From NCBI RefSeq assembly GCF_051535215.1, contig NZ_JBPPLY010000003.1, positions 186,001 to 250,000 of the forward strand: 64,000 nucleotides of DNA, given 5' to 3'. The position numbers were made by a program, and so were the translations under genes. The notes below the pieces were generated by a model. The model searched no databases and was not told the DNA's origin. It saw only the letters and a list, made by a program, of their open reading frames with translations. Shown piece after piece: positions 25,472 to 35,044 of the stretch. Position 1 is the first letter of the stretch, and every line of letters starts with the position of its first letter. This DNA comes from Nitrobacter sp051535215 (lineage in GTDB: Bacteria > Pseudomonadota > Alphaproteobacteria > Rhizobiales > Xanthobacteraceae).

Positions 25472-25610
25472 CGGTGAATTCAGGTGGCTGCGGTCGGGGG
25501 CCTGGATCGGCCAGCCATGCCCTCTCCGCTTCAAAGGACTTTGTCAAACGGCTGGCGAGAGATCCAGCTTCCGCAAGCAGCGACCGCTGCCGGGACGTGA
25601 GCGTGATCAT
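25422..25610 (-). CDS. Possible small protein, partner of the frame at 25607
   Basis: A 62-residue minus-strand frame, MITLTSRQRSLLAEAGSLA and onward, with an AAAAGG ribosome-like site. Its ATG overlaps the stop of the preceding 37-residue frame (ATGA). It runs 50 bases into the 3' end of the GST gene on the other strand. The first half is predicted helical; the second half is proline- and glycine-rich. No family is recognised, and it could be a chance frame or a gene remnant. Confidence 0.3.
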   Translation of the reverse strand: MITLTSRQRSLLAEAGSLASRLTKSFEAERAWLADPGPRPQPPEFTATFRGSALASRPGKGT

Positions 25611-25720
25611 CGTACCTTTTCGTCATCGAGACGATCTCGCTGGTGGAACCCTTCGGCGAGGTGATCCCCGCCATGCTTCACCAGCGTGCGCCTTCTATTC
25701 TCGAACGGGTTCCTCGCCAT
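25607..25720 (-). CDS. Possible 37-residue small protein
   Basis: A short frame from the ATG at 25720: a basic head (MARNPFENRRRTLVKHG) followed by a charged tail (GDHLAEGFHQRDRLDDEKVR). Its TGA overlaps the ATG of the next frame, the coupling pattern of real operons in this genome (nrdR/ribD and the phosphorelay). There is no clear ribosome site. It is reported only because of the overlap and the charged, helix-like composition. Confidence 0.25.
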   Translation of the reverse strand: MARNPFENRRRTLVKHGGDHLAEGFHQRDRLDDEKVR

Positions 25721-25799
25721 GTCGCATTGACGCGCTCACAACCTCTTTGACATAATGGCGCCGGGACAAGACAAAAATGCGGGTTACGAGCGGAACACC

Positions 25800-26150
25800 A
25801 TGAAAAATGGGCTGTATTCGGTTCACGTCGCCTTGCTCGACGGGCGTGTGGGCAAAGGCAGCGGCGTTGTGATGTTCCGCGACGGCAAGATCCTCGGCGG
25901 CGACGCCTATCTGTTCTATACGGGCAGTTATTTCACGAAAAGCGACGGCACGTTCAGGGGCGAGGTTCTTATCCAGTGCCACACGCCGAGCCCCGACGGA
26001 AATGTGCTGTTCGGCAGCACCGAACCCGTGGGCGTCGGCGTGACCGGCACATTCACAGATACCACCGGCACGATGAACGGAACGGCTCTGGTCGGAAAGG
26101 CCAGTCAGATTTTTCAGGCAACGCTACGCAAGCTCGCCGATACGGACTGA
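25800..26150 (+). CDS. GrlR-like regulatory protein
   Basis: A 116-residue beta-rich protein from the ATG at 25800. The start MKNGLYSVHVALLDGRVGKG and the segment KILGGDAYLFYTGSYF resemble the GrlR family (NGxYS...G.G....G.I.GGD....Y.G). In enteropathogenic E. coli, GrlR is a lipocalin-like repressor partner of the type III secretion activator GrlA. Rhizobial chromosomes carry many such proteins without secretion systems, so that role should not be transferred. The second half continues as strands (TGTFTDTTGTMNGTALVG). Confidence 0.65.
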   Translation: MKNGLYSVHVALLDGRVGKGSGVVMFRDGKILGGDAYLFYTGSYFTKSDGTFRGEVLIQCHTPSPDGNVLFGSTEPVGVGVTGTFTDTTGTMNGTALVGKASQIFQATLRKLADTD

Positions 26151-26205
26151 AGCTTCAACCCGCGTAATTTTGCCCCCGCGCACGTCGTTGTTGCGCATCG
26201 GACCG

Positions 26206-28887
26206 CTACTCCGCTGCCAGTTCCATCGGAGCGATGCGCGGCAAAACGATATGAATCCGCGTGCCCTCTCCGGATCCGGAGTCAAGATCGAGGCGTCCTC
26301 CAAGACGGTTCGTCACGATGTTGTAGACGATGTGCAGACCGAGACCGGTGCCGCCCTGATCACGCCGTGTGGTGAAGAACGGGTCGAATGCCTTGCGCCG
26401 GACATCGGGGCTCATGCCGCATCCGTTATCGGAAAACAGGATCTCGACATTTTCCTGGTTGACTCCCCGCACATTGATATCGACCGCGCCACCCTCGCCG
26501 TCAGGAAACGCATGCGCCAGCGAGTTCAGGAAGAGATTGGTGAGCACCTGCCCGTAAGGCCCGGGATAGCTGTTCATCGTCAGATTGGGTTCGCAATCGA
26601 CCGTCAGCGTCACATTTTGTTTGCGCAGGCCCGGACGCAGACTCATGACGACCTGCTCGGTGAGTTCGCCCAAGTCGAAAATCCGTTTGTCCGAATAATT
26701 GCGGTCGGCGGCAACCTGCTTGAACGACTGGACCAGTTCGGCTGCGCGATTGAGATTGGCGACAAGCTGAGAGGCCGCATCACGATTGGTCGCTACAAAA
26801 TCGTTCAGGCTCGAGCGCCGCAACTCGCCGCGCTCGACTTCCTCGGCGAACACCGCGATCTTGCGCTCCAGGGATGACGCTACCGTCAGGCTGATGCCGA
26901 CAGGATTGTTCACTTCGTGAGCGACGCCCGCCACGAGACGGCCTAGCGCCGCAAGTTTCTCCGCCTCGATCAGCGAATTCTGGGTTTCGCGCAGGTTGCG
27001 CAGCGCCGCCTCGGCCGCATCCTTGGCCTGCCGCATTTCATGCTCGTTACGCTTGCGGTCGGCGATGTCGAGCGCGACCGTGACGATGTTCTCGATATGA
27101 CCATCGGGGCCGCGGATCGGAAGCTTGTTGACCAGCCATTGCCGCATCGCGCCAGACGAATCCTCATACTCCTCTTCGTAAAAGCCGAGTTCCTTCCCGC
27201 TCTTGAGGACCCGCTTGTCGTTCTCGTCGGTCTTGGCCGCACCGTAACGCGACATCAAATCGCTCGTCGTTCGGCCGATCGCATCTGCAGGTTCGATTCC
27301 GAAGATTCCTGCCATGTAACGGTTCATCAGCACGTAACGAAGGTCGGCGTTCTTGACGTTGATCACCGCCGGGACGGTGTCGACGACAAGTTGCAGCAGC
27401 CGCCGTCCTTCTGCGATCGCCTCCTCGGCCCGCCGCTGGTCGGTAATGTCACGGACCGCACCCTCATAGCGGACGATAAGGCCATTTTCATCGCGCACGG
27501 CCGCCGCGCTGTCGGAAAGCCAGAGGATGCTGCCGTCACGGTGGCGGGCCTGATACTCGAACTCGCGGACAGTGCCATCGCGCTCCATTCGGGACTGGTA
27601 TTCGGCGCGCGCCTTCGGATCGACATAGATCATCTGCGTTATATCGCCGATGTTGCGGATCAGGTCGTCCGAGCTGTCATAGCCCATGATCCGCGCCAGC
27701 GCGGGGTTGGCATCGAGCAATTGACCGCCCGGCGTCGTGACGTAAATTCCATCCACCGAACCTTCGAACAATTTGCGGTAGCTCTCTTCGGCCAGACGCT
27801 GCTCGGCCAATGCACGAACGGCAGCTTCCCGCGCCGAGTCGGCTTCAGCAAGCGTCCGACGAAAGACTTCAGCGGCGCGTGCGATATCTCCGATCTCGTT
27901 GTCGACGTCGGTCCCGGGGATCAATGCCTGCTTTTCGCCGCCAGCCACCTTCCGGATCGCCCTCGCGATGGCCTTCAAGGGCCGGATCGTGCGCCGTACC
28001 ACGAACATGGCGGCGAGCAGACCGATTATGATGCCTGCGGTGCCGAGAACGATGCTCTGCCATTTGGTTTCGGCCAGCGTGCGCGCGAAATCGCGCGACA
28101 GCACTTGTTCGCGTTGCGCACTGAGTTCGCGCAACAATTTCGTGACCCGTCCAATCAGCCGGCCTTCGGTACCCAACACATCCCGGTCGAGATCGGCGAT
28201 CTGACGCTCCCGCAGGGAGATCGCAATAACGGCGTCCGCATAGGCCTCGACGGCGTCACGTACCGCAGGTATGCCGATAGGGATGGCGCGCATCTTCTCC
28301 GCCGACTGCTCTGCGGCGGCCGGGTCGTGCCCGAGCAACGCCGCGGCGACATCGCTCTGGGCGCGAAACAACGTTCGCGACGCCGACTGATCGGCGGCCT
28401 GCTCGGTTACGGCCTCAAGCTTTTCACGTAGCTGAGGTAGAGTTTCGATCAATTGCGCGCGGCTTGCGATCAGGTCGCTTACCCGCGCGATTCCGCTACG
28501 ATAGGCTTCCAACCGAGTCGTGACGCCGTCGATCATCTCCTGCTGGTCCCGCGCAAGCTCTATGCGGGTCTTCTTGAGCACCTCGTTGAGCGATGATGCG
28601 GCTCCCCACACCTGGCTGGACTGCGCGCCCGGATCGGTGACGTAGTCTCGTGCTGCAAGACGCAGTTCGTTCATGCGGCGATCGATTTCCTCCGCAAGGT
28701 CACCAACCTTGTCCAGCCGGTGCAACTCGGCAAAGGTATTGTCGAGATGTCGCGTTGCAACAACATTGGCCACGCTGGTTATCGCAATGATCGACAGCAC
28801 CAGCAAAAATCCGCCGAAGGTAATCTGGCCGATCGACAGCGATGACGATTGCATCCGCTGAAAAAGTGCTCCGAACCTGGATTGCAT
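26206..28887 (-). CDS. PAS-domain sensor histidine kinase
   Basis: An 893-residue membrane kinase. The first membrane helix is at about 20-42, a helical periplasmic sensor spans about 45-275, a second helix lies at about 278-298 and a HAMP domain follows (about 300-350). Two PAS domains are at about 370-490 and 500-620 (the YEGAVRDITDQRR boundary). The phosphoacceptor histidine is about residue 657 in LVAGVAHEVNNPVG, and the ATPase has N-, G1- and G2-boxes (LTNLFLNSLAHAF, DNGCGMS, GGTGLGLHIV). No response regulator is adjacent, so it is an orphan kinase. Its signal is unknown. Confidence 0.93.
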   Translation of the reverse strand: MQSRFGALFQRMQSSSLSIGQITFGGFLLVLSIIAITSVANVVATRHLDNTFAELHRLDKVGDLAEEIDRRMNELRLAARDYVTDPGAQSSQVWGAASSLNEVLKKTRIELARDQQEMIDGVTTRLEAYRSGIARVSDLIASRAQLIETLPQLREKLEAVTEQAADQSASRTLFRAQSDVAAALLGHDPAAAEQSAEKMRAIPIGIPAVRDAVEAYADAVIAISLRERQIADLDRDVLGTEGRLIGRVTKLLRELSAQREQVLSRDFARTLAETKWQSIVLGTAGIIIGLLAAMFVVRRTIRPLKAIARAIRKVAGGEKQALIPGTDVDNEIGDIARAAEVFRRTLAEADSAREAAVRALAEQRLAEESYRKLFEGSVDGIYVTTPGGQLLDANPALARIMGYDSSDDLIRNIGDITQMIYVDPKARAEYQSRMERDGTVREFEYQARHRDGSILWLSDSAAAVRDENGLIVRYEGAVRDITDQRRAEEAIAEGRRLLQLVVDTVPAVINVKNADLRYVLMNRYMAGIFGIEPADAIGRTTSDLMSRYGAAKTDENDKRVLKSGKELGFYEEEYEDSSGAMRQWLVNKLPIRGPDGHIENIVTVALDIADRKRNEHEMRQAKDAAEAALRNLRETQNSLIEAEKLAALGRLVAGVAHEVNNPVGISLTVASSLERKIAVFAEEVERGELRRSSLNDFVATNRDAASQLVANLNRAAELVQSFKQVAADRNYSDKRIFDLGELTEQVVMSLRPGLRKQNVTLTVDCEPNLTMNSYPGPYGQVLTNLFLNSLAHAFPDGEGGAVDINVRGVNQENVEILFSDNGCGMSPDVRRKAFDPFFTTRRDQGGTGLGLHIVYNIVTNRLGGRLDLDSGSGEGTRIHIVLPRIAPMELAAE

Positions 28888-29008
28888 GGCGCTTTGGACC
28901 GGCCTCCCGACGATTCATTATAGGCCGGATTGCGGTTTCGGGAAATATCGGGCCATTGTCAGCGGCGGGGCCTCCGGCCCTTATTCCGGAGCTGTCGCCA
29001 CCCTCGTC

Positions 29009-32000
29009 CTATTCCGCGGCAATCTGCCGTGGCGCCGGCGGAGCATCCGCAAGCTCGCGCATTAACTCCGAATGGCGAATACTGGCACCGGCCACCGCCA
29101 TTTCCTTGACCGGGCCGTAGCCGCGGATGCGATCCGGCAGCGACAACAACTCGATTGCGCTCTCGACATTGGCCGGCGAAAGCTTGTCCAGCACGAAGGC
29201 GACATCCTTCTCGTACGCCGCAATCAGATCGCGTTCCAACCGACGCTCCGCGCTATAACCGAACACATCGAAGGGCGTGCCGCGCAAGCCCTTCATCTTC
29301 GCCAGCAGCCGAAAAACCGGCATCATCCGTGACCCGTAATAGGATTTCTTGACGGGACGGCCGAGCGCATCCTTCTTGCTGGAAAACATTGGGGGCGCGA
29401 GGTGGAAGCTGATCTTGTAGTCGCCCTCGAATTGGTCGCCAAGCTGCTTTTCGAAGCGGCCGTCGGTATAGAGGCGCGCCACTTCGTACTCATCCTTGTA
29501 GGCGAGCAACTTGGCATAATTGACGGCGACCGCCCGAGGCAACGTGTCGTCGTAGCCGCCTCCGGCCGCCGCTTTCCTGACCCGATCGACCATCAGGCGA
29601 TATTTTTCCGCAAGCCTCTTATTTTGATAGCCCGCAAGGAAGACCGAGCGATGGGCGACAATCTCGTCGAGCGACATCTGTTCCAGCGTCTTCACCGCTT
29701 TCGGTTCGTCCTTCCCTTTCATCATCTCCGTGAGACGCGCCGGTTCGACCACCGCAAGCCGCCCGAGCCGGAACGCCTCGATATTCATCTTGACCGCAAC
29801 GCCGTTCACCTCGATCGCCTGCTCGATCGCCTCCGCCGCCAGCGGCAGCAGGCCTTTCTGATAGGCATATCCCATCATCATCATATTGGTGGCGATGGAG
29901 TCGCCAAGCAACGACTCGGCCGGCGTGGTGAAGTCCATGAAGGTCGCATCCTTGCACAGCGCCGTTTCAAGAACGCGGCCGACCTTGCCGCTTTGAAAAT
30001 TGAAGTCTCGGTTGAGAACGAAATCGGCGGTCGGAATGAGATGGGTATTGATGACACCATGCGTGCGGCTCGACTCGCATAGCGTCATGGTATCCTTGGC
30101 GGCCGCAACCACTTCATCTGCGGCGATGACAAGATCAGCCGTGCCGGTAACGATCCGCGAACAGGTCACATCGGCAGGATTCCGCGACAATCGGACATGG
30201 CTCAGAACCGCACCGCCCTTCTGGGCGAGGCCGGACATGTCCAGGATCATGCTGGCCTTGCCTTCGATATGTGCGGCCATGCCGAGCAGTGCGCCGATGG
30301 TCAGCATGCCCGTGCCACCAACGCCTCCGACCGCAATATTGTACGGCTGTTCCAGCGATGGCCGCGACGGTGGTTCCGGCAGTTCGCCGATCGCGCCGAG
30401 GTCTGCCGGCGCACGCTGACGCAGGTGGCCACCGTCGACCGTGACAAACGACGGGCAGAAGCCCTTGATGCAGGAATAATCCTTGTTGCAGGATGACTGG
30501 TTGATGGTACGCTTGCGCCCCATCTCTGTTTCGAGCGGCTCCACGGAAATGCAATTCGACTGCACCGAGCAATCGCCGCAGCCTTCGCAGACGGCCGGAT
30601 TGATCAGGACGCGGCGCGGCGGATCTTCCATGGTGCCGCGTTTGCGCCGCCGTCGCTTCTCGGCGGCGCAGGTCTGCACGAACACGATCGCCGAGACACC
30701 TTTGGTCTCCCGGCAGGTTTTCATGACCGTATCGAGGTCGTCGCGATGCGCGGTTCGAGTCCCCGGCGCGATATCGGCCGCCGGGTAAGCATCCGGATTC
30801 TCGGACACGAGATAAATGTCGCGAATGCCTTCGGCATGAAGTTGAAAGGTGATCCGCTGCGGCGACAGATCGCCATCGACATGCTGGCCGCCGGTCATGG
30901 CGACGGCATCGTTATAGAGAATCTTGTAGGTGATGTTCGCCTTGGAAGCGACAGCCTGACGGATCGCGAGGCTTCCCGAATGGAAATAGGTGCCGTCGCC
31001 GAGATTGGCGAAGATGTGCTTCTCATTGGTGAAGGGAGCAATTCCGACCCATGGCGCACCTTCGCCCCCCATGTGGGTGAACGTCTCGGTATTGCGATTC
31101 ATCCACAGCGCCATGTAGTGGCAACCGATGCCGGCCGTGGCGCGGCTGCCTTCGGGCACCCTGGTCGAGGTGTTGTGCGGGCAGCCCGAGCAGAAATAAG
31201 GCACGCGCGCGACCGGGGACGCCGCTTGCATTTGCGTAGCCTGTCGGCCGTTGAACCAGTCGGCCTTGGCGCGCAACATCTCGGCGATTTCCGGATTGAG
31301 GTTCAAACGCAGCAACCGCTCGGTCAGCGAGGTCGCGAGCGATGCAACGCTCAACTCCTCAGCAAACGGCAGGAACCGCTTGTCGTGATCGTCCATCTTG
31401 CCGACGATGCGCGGCCGCACGTCGTCGCGCCAATTGAAAAGTTCCTGCTTGACCTGGTTCTCGACGATTTCGCGGCGTTCCTCGACGATGAAGATTTCCT
31501 CGAGCCCGACGGCGAATTCGCGCACACCCTGCGGCTCGAGCGGCCACGGCATACCGATCTTGTAAAGCCGCAATCCGATCCGGGCGGCGACCTGCTCGGT
31601 GATTCCGAGTTCGCGCAACGCCTGCCGGACATCTTCGTAGCTTTTTCCGGACGCCATGATGCCGAACCGCGCGTGCGGCGAGTCCATGGTGACGCGGTTG
31701 ATCCTGTTGGCACGCGCAAACGCGACGGCGGCGAAACCCTTATAGTCCTGCAAGCGCCGGTCCTGATCGTAGCGATCGTCGGGCCAGCGCAGGTTCAAGC
31801 CGCCGCGCGGCATCTCGAAGTCGGATGGCACGACAAACGGGGTCAATTCGTCGGCCAGGTCGATCTCGGCAGTGGTCTCCACAGTCTCGGTAATGACCTT
31901 CATCCCGACCCAGCAGCCGGAATAGCGCGACATCGCGATTCCGAGCAGGCCCATCTGGATCATTTCGTGAATCGATGATGGGTAGAGATAGGGCATCAGC

Positions 32001-32503
32001 GCCGCGATGAACGCGTGATCCGACTGATGCGGCACGGTGGAGGATTTGGCGCCGTGGTCGTCGCCCGCCAGACACAGCACGCCGCCGTGCTTCGCCGAAC
32101 CTGCGGCATTGCCGTGCCGGAATACGTCGCCGCACCGGTCGACACCCGGCCCTTTGCCGTACCAGATCCCGACCACGCCGTCGTAGGCTGCCCCCGGCGA
32201 GAGATGGAGTTGTTGAGAACCCCAGACCGCGGTCGCCGCGAGATCCTCGTTCACGCCGGGCTGGAATTTGATGTTGTAGCGTTCGAGATGGCTGCGCGCG
32301 GCGAAAAGCTGCTGATCGTAACCGCCAAGCGGCGAGCCGCGATAGCCTGAAATGAAGCCGGCGGTATTGAGGCCAGCGGCGCGGTCGCGACGGATTTGCG
32401 CCATCGGCAAACGAACAAGCGCCTGAAGGCCGGTTGTAAAGATGTGGCCGGTACCCTGGGTATATTTCTGATCGAGACTGATCGGACCCTGATCGATTCC
32501 CAT
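29009..32503 (-). CDS. iorAB: Indolepyruvate ferredoxin oxidoreductase (fused alpha-beta)
   Basis: The 1164-residue single-chain enzyme oxidatively decarboxylates aryl pyruvates, such as indolepyruvate, to acyl-CoA with ferredoxin. An N-terminal pyrimidine-binding domain and a TPP-binding region (GIGCHYMALWMNRNTETFTHMGGEG) are followed by a cysteine-rich iron-sulfur segment (CEGCGDCSVQSNC, then CNKDYSCIKGFCPSF) and a gamma-type domain starting YNIAVGGVGGTGMLTIGALLG. The ATG at 32503 has a GAGGG site; ten more codons are open upstream. Bacteria of this group use it in aromatic amino acid breakdown. Confidence 0.92.
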   Translation of the reverse strand: MGIDQGPISLDQKYTQGTGHIFTTGLQALVRLPMAQIRRDRAAGLNTAGFISGYRGSPLGGYDQQLFAARSHLERYNIKFQPGVNEDLAATAVWGSQQLHLSPGAAYDGVVGIWYGKGPGVDRCGDVFRHGNAAGSAKHGGVLCLAGDDHGAKSSTVPHQSDHAFIAALMPYLYPSSIHEMIQMGLLGIAMSRYSGCWVGMKVITETVETTAEIDLADELTPFVVPSDFEMPRGGLNLRWPDDRYDQDRRLQDYKGFAAVAFARANRINRVTMDSPHARFGIMASGKSYEDVRQALRELGITEQVAARIGLRLYKIGMPWPLEPQGVREFAVGLEEIFIVEERREIVENQVKQELFNWRDDVRPRIVGKMDDHDKRFLPFAEELSVASLATSLTERLLRLNLNPEIAEMLRAKADWFNGRQATQMQAASPVARVPYFCSGCPHNTSTRVPEGSRATAGIGCHYMALWMNRNTETFTHMGGEGAPWVGIAPFTNEKHIFANLGDGTYFHSGSLAIRQAVASKANITYKILYNDAVAMTGGQHVDGDLSPQRITFQLHAEGIRDIYLVSENPDAYPAADIAPGTRTAHRDDLDTVMKTCRETKGVSAIVFVQTCAAEKRRRRKRGTMEDPPRRVLINPAVCEGCGDCSVQSNCISVEPLETEMGRKRTINQSSCNKDYSCIKGFCPSFVTVDGGHLRQRAPADLGAIGELPEPPSRPSLEQPYNIAVGGVGGTGMLTIGALLGMAAHIEGKASMILDMSGLAQKGGAVLSHVRLSRNPADVTCSRIVTGTADLVIAADEVVAAAKDTMTLCESSRTHGVINTHLIPTADFVLNRDFNFQSGKVGRVLETALCKDATFMDFTTPAESLLGDSIATNMMMMGYAYQKGLLPLAAEAIEQAIEVNGVAVKMNIEAFRLGRLAVVEPARLTEMMKGKDEPKAVKTLEQMSLDEIVAHRSVFLAGYQNKRLAEKYRLMVDRVRKAAAGGGYDDTLPRAVAVNYAKLLAYKDEYEVARLYTDGRFEKQLGDQFEGDYKISFHLAPPMFSSKKDALGRPVKKSYYGSRMMPVFRLLAKMKGLRGTPFDVFGYSAERRLERDLIAAYEKDVAFVLDKLSPANVESAIELLSLPDRIRGYGPVKEMAVAGASIRHSELMRELADAPPAPRQIAAE

Positions 32504-33002
32504 TGCACCCTCTGCTCGTGGCTGCGACGGCATTAATAGAGTTAGTTATCCCGAGCCCCCAGAACCAGCCTTATGGGCTTCAAGAACCACACCGTTTCAC
32601 GAATCCAGATGATCGGGAATCCGGAAAAACTAGCGTAGAAAAACGTAATTTCGTTGCGAAAGAATTGCCTAAGTCGGCAGCTTGTGTCGCGGCTGGACTC
32701 GCCCACTCGATGACGCGCCGCTCATCTCCCGCTGGCGCGGCAAAGCGGCGGCCACAAGCCGCCATAAGATATCCGCCGTTTCAGGATTGACTGGTTCAAG
32801 CCGGCGGCCTTTCGGGCTCCCTCTTCGTTCTCATTGCCGCCACTGTCTTCGGGTCCGGTGAGGTTACTTAGGCTGCGGGTTCCAGACTGATAAGGCGAAA
32901 TCCACCTTTGCGTTATCACTGCGGCCCTAGGCCGAATTGGCGCAAAAGCCGGAACCCTTTTGGCTCATGAGGTTTGCCCTTTCTGGAAAACGGAGAATGA
33001 GC
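32504..33002. other. Intergenic region
   Basis: About 500 bases between the divergent iorAB and hypothetical genes. No supported gene. Small hairpin-prone GC tracts occur around 32740-32770, but nothing I can name. Confidence 0.5.
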
Positions 33003-33416
33003 ATGGCCAATGAACGAAAGTCACCCGATCCGCATGAGCGCGACCTCGCTGACAATAACGTACAGCAAGCCACGCGCTTCGACGACAAACCCCAGTTCGA
33101 TCCGCTGCTCGCCGAGAATCCGACTCGTGGCGGCCGCATCGCCATATATGGCGTAGCGATCGCCATCTTACTCGGCGCGCTGTTTTATGGCCTCAGTACG
33201 ACCGGATCGAACCAGACCAGTTCGACCCCGAGCCAATCTGCCAGTCCGAGTACGGCGCAAAACAATGCCGCGAAGCCGCCGGTGGGGCCGGGAATTCGCG
33301 ACGTGACGCCTTCCAATACCCAACAGGGCCTCACCACCGGTGCAGCGCCGCCGAACTCGACACAACCGGCTAATCCGCAGAGCGGCAATACACTGACCCC
33401 CGGCGCCAACAAGTAA
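33003..33416 (+). CDS. Single-pass membrane protein with Ser/Pro/Asn-rich tail
   Basis: A 137-residue protein from the ATG at 33003 (GGAGA seven bases upstream). A polar cytoplasmic head (about 1-42, RKSPDPHERDLADNN) leads to one membrane helix (IAIYGVAIAILLGALFYGL) and a low-complexity periplasmic tail rich in Ser, Thr, Pro, Asn and Gln. No family assigned. An ATG two codons upstream sits too close to the ribosome site to be favoured. Confidence 0.7.
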   Translation: MANERKSPDPHERDLADNNVQQATRFDDKPQFDPLLAENPTRGGRIAIYGVAIAILLGALFYGLSTTGSNQTSSTPSQSASPSTAQNNAAKPPVGPGIRDVTPSNTQQGLTTGAAPPNSTQPANPQSGNTLTPGANK

Positions 33417-33497
33417 CCGCAAGCAGGCTTCCTGCAGGAATGGCGAGCATTCTCCGCGATGCCGCTATTCCTTTCAGGGTGAACCGGTGAAAGACTC

Positions 33498-34313
33498 TCA
33501 GCCGGAAAATATCGCGTTCAACTCGCTGGCGGGATGGCCCGTCCCGAGCCCGTCAAAGGTGCCCTTCTCCGCAATCTCCTTCGCCGCACGAAAAAAGCCG
33601 CCCCACGCCGCGCGCGCCAGGGCGCCGCCGACGCTGATGCGGCGAACGCCAAGGTCGGCTGCCTCGGCGACGCTCAGCCCCGGCCAACCGATCAGCAGGT
33701 TGAACGGTTTGGGATGAACGGCCTTCACGACGGCAGCAATGTCGTCTTTCGATTTCAGGCCCGGGGCGTACAGGCAATCCGCACCTGCGTCCGCATAGGC
33801 CTGTAACCGGTCTATCGTCAGCTTGAGATCTGGCATGCCCCAGAGAAAGGCTTCGCAGCGTCCGACCAGCAGAACGTCGCTGCGATCGTCATCGATTGCC
33901 TTGCGCGCAGCGCGGATTCGATCGATCGCGAGCCTCCTGTCGTAGAGGGGCTTGGCTTTGTCACCGGTGGAATCCTCGATCGACAATCCGGCGACGCCTG
34001 TCTTTGCCGCGCGTGATACGTTGGCCGCGACGCCGTCGGGCTCGTCGGCGAAGCCGTTTTCGAAATCGGCGTTGATGGGAAGATCCACCGCGGCGCACAG
34101 CGCGGTCAGGTGGTCGCACACATCATTCAAGGTGATGTGGTTGTCAGCCTTGCCGATCGACCAGGCAAGCCCTGCGCTGGTCGACGCCAACGCCTTGAAG
34201 CCCATGCCCTGCAACGCCTTGGCGCTGCCGACATCCCAGGGGTTGGGAATCACAAAACAGCCGCTCTCGTGAAGCTTGCGGAACGTCGCGCGTTTTTCGG
34301 CCGTCGACGGCAT
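33498..34313 (-). CDS. Isocitrate lyase/PEP mutase superfamily protein
   Basis: A 271-residue (alpha/beta)8 enzyme related to carboxyphosphonoenolpyruvate mutase and methylisocitrate lyase. It shows the substrate-loop start FVIPNPWDVGSAKAL, LASTSAGLAWSIG, the metal-binding NADFENGFAD and GLSIEDSTGDK. The KKCGH catalytic loop of isocitrate lyases is absent, so it is neither AceA nor clearly PrpB. The substrate is unknown; many such proteins act on small 2-oxo or phosphono acids. It stands alone. Confidence 0.85.
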   Translation of the reverse strand: MPSTAEKRATFRKLHESGCFVIPNPWDVGSAKALQGMGFKALASTSAGLAWSIGKADNHITLNDVCDHLTALCAAVDLPINADFENGFADEPDGVAANVSRAAKTGVAGLSIEDSTGDKAKPLYDRRLAIDRIRAARKAIDDDRSDVLLVGRCEAFLWGMPDLKLTIDRLQAYADAGADCLYAPGLKSKDDIAAVVKAVHPKPFNLLIGWPGLSVAEAADLGVRRISVGGALARAAWGGFFRAAKEIAEKGTFDGLGTGHPASELNAIFSG

Positions 34314-34657
34314 CTAAAGGTCTCCTTTCCCGGTCACGTTCACAGGCGATTGGTGCGAGCGATAACTTATACTCGCTTTCTCGACGCGAATGCTTCGGAC
34401 AATCAAAATATGAAAGCAGGCGCCGATATCTCAGCGTTGTTCGACCTCCCATCGAAGCAAAGCGCTTGATTGCCATTTGAGCGGAAACAAATTGGTCTCA
34501 CCTGCGTTACCTGCGCGTCTTCGACGCGGAACGACATGGTTTTTGTAAGTAACCCCGCCTCGCAGCGTCGCCAGATTTTCGACAGAGTTATTGCCCAGTT
34601 TCACCACGCGAGTCACTGAAGCTGCCGCATTGTTGCGGCCAAACAAGAGGACAATCG
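34314..34657. other. Intergenic region
   Basis: About 340 bases between divergent genes. No gene is supported. A degenerate stretch near 34350-34395 (CGACGCGAATGCTTCGG) faintly resembles the dispersed palindromic repeats. Confidence 0.4.
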
Positions 34658-34918
34658 ATGAAGGCATTTTTTGCAGCAGCACTTCTGGCCGGATCCGTTG
34701 CCACCTTTGGTATGGCCGAGGCCATGCCGCTGGCGCAGCCAGCATCGGGAGTACATGCCGATGTCATTCAGGTCGCCGGCGGCTGTGGTCGCGGCTTCCA
34801 TCGCGGGCCTCGTGGCGGTTGTCGGATGAATCGCGGCGGTCCGCCGGTTGTCGTGCGGCCGCATCGTCGTTGCCGCTATTGGGGACCGGGCCGGCGGGTC
34901 TGTCGCACCTGGTGGTGA
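34658..34918 (+). CDS. GCG_CRPN-type small secreted protein
   Basis: An 86-residue protein with a clear signal peptide (MKAFFAAALLAGSVATFGMAEA). Its mature Gly/Arg/Cys-rich part begins VAGGCGRGFHRGPRGGCRMN, the GCG_CRPN prefix seen in many short rhizobial secreted proteins, and ends RRCRYWGPGRRVCRTWW. It has four cysteines and is very basic, so it could bind envelope polyanions or DNA. An AGAGG site precedes the start. A terminator follows at 34960-34990. Confidence 0.8.
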   Translation: MKAFFAAALLAGSVATFGMAEAMPLAQPASGVHADVIQVAGGCGRGFHRGPRGGCRMNRGGPPVVVRPHRRCRYWGPGRRVCRTWW

Positions 34919-34959
34919 CGTGCGCGAAATCCTGACACGCGTATTTATTTTTGTGCCGC

Positions 34960-34990
34960 GAAAAAGGGCGGGCCAACCCCGCCCTTTTTC
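34960..34990 (+). terminator. Intrinsic terminator after the GCG_CRPN gene
   Basis: The hairpin AAAAAGGGCGGG-CCAAC-CCCGCCCTTTTT runs into a T-run on the plus strand, 42 bases past the stop. The symmetry would also allow action on the minus strand. Confidence 0.85.
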
Positions 34991-35044
34991 AATTGCTCCG
35001 ATTGTCGTCAGTCCGCTCGGAGCCAAGCGTTCTATTTTAATTTG

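Noticed and set aside
27040..28431. Long open frame opposite the PAS histidine kinase
   Set aside because: Antisense shadow without coding features.
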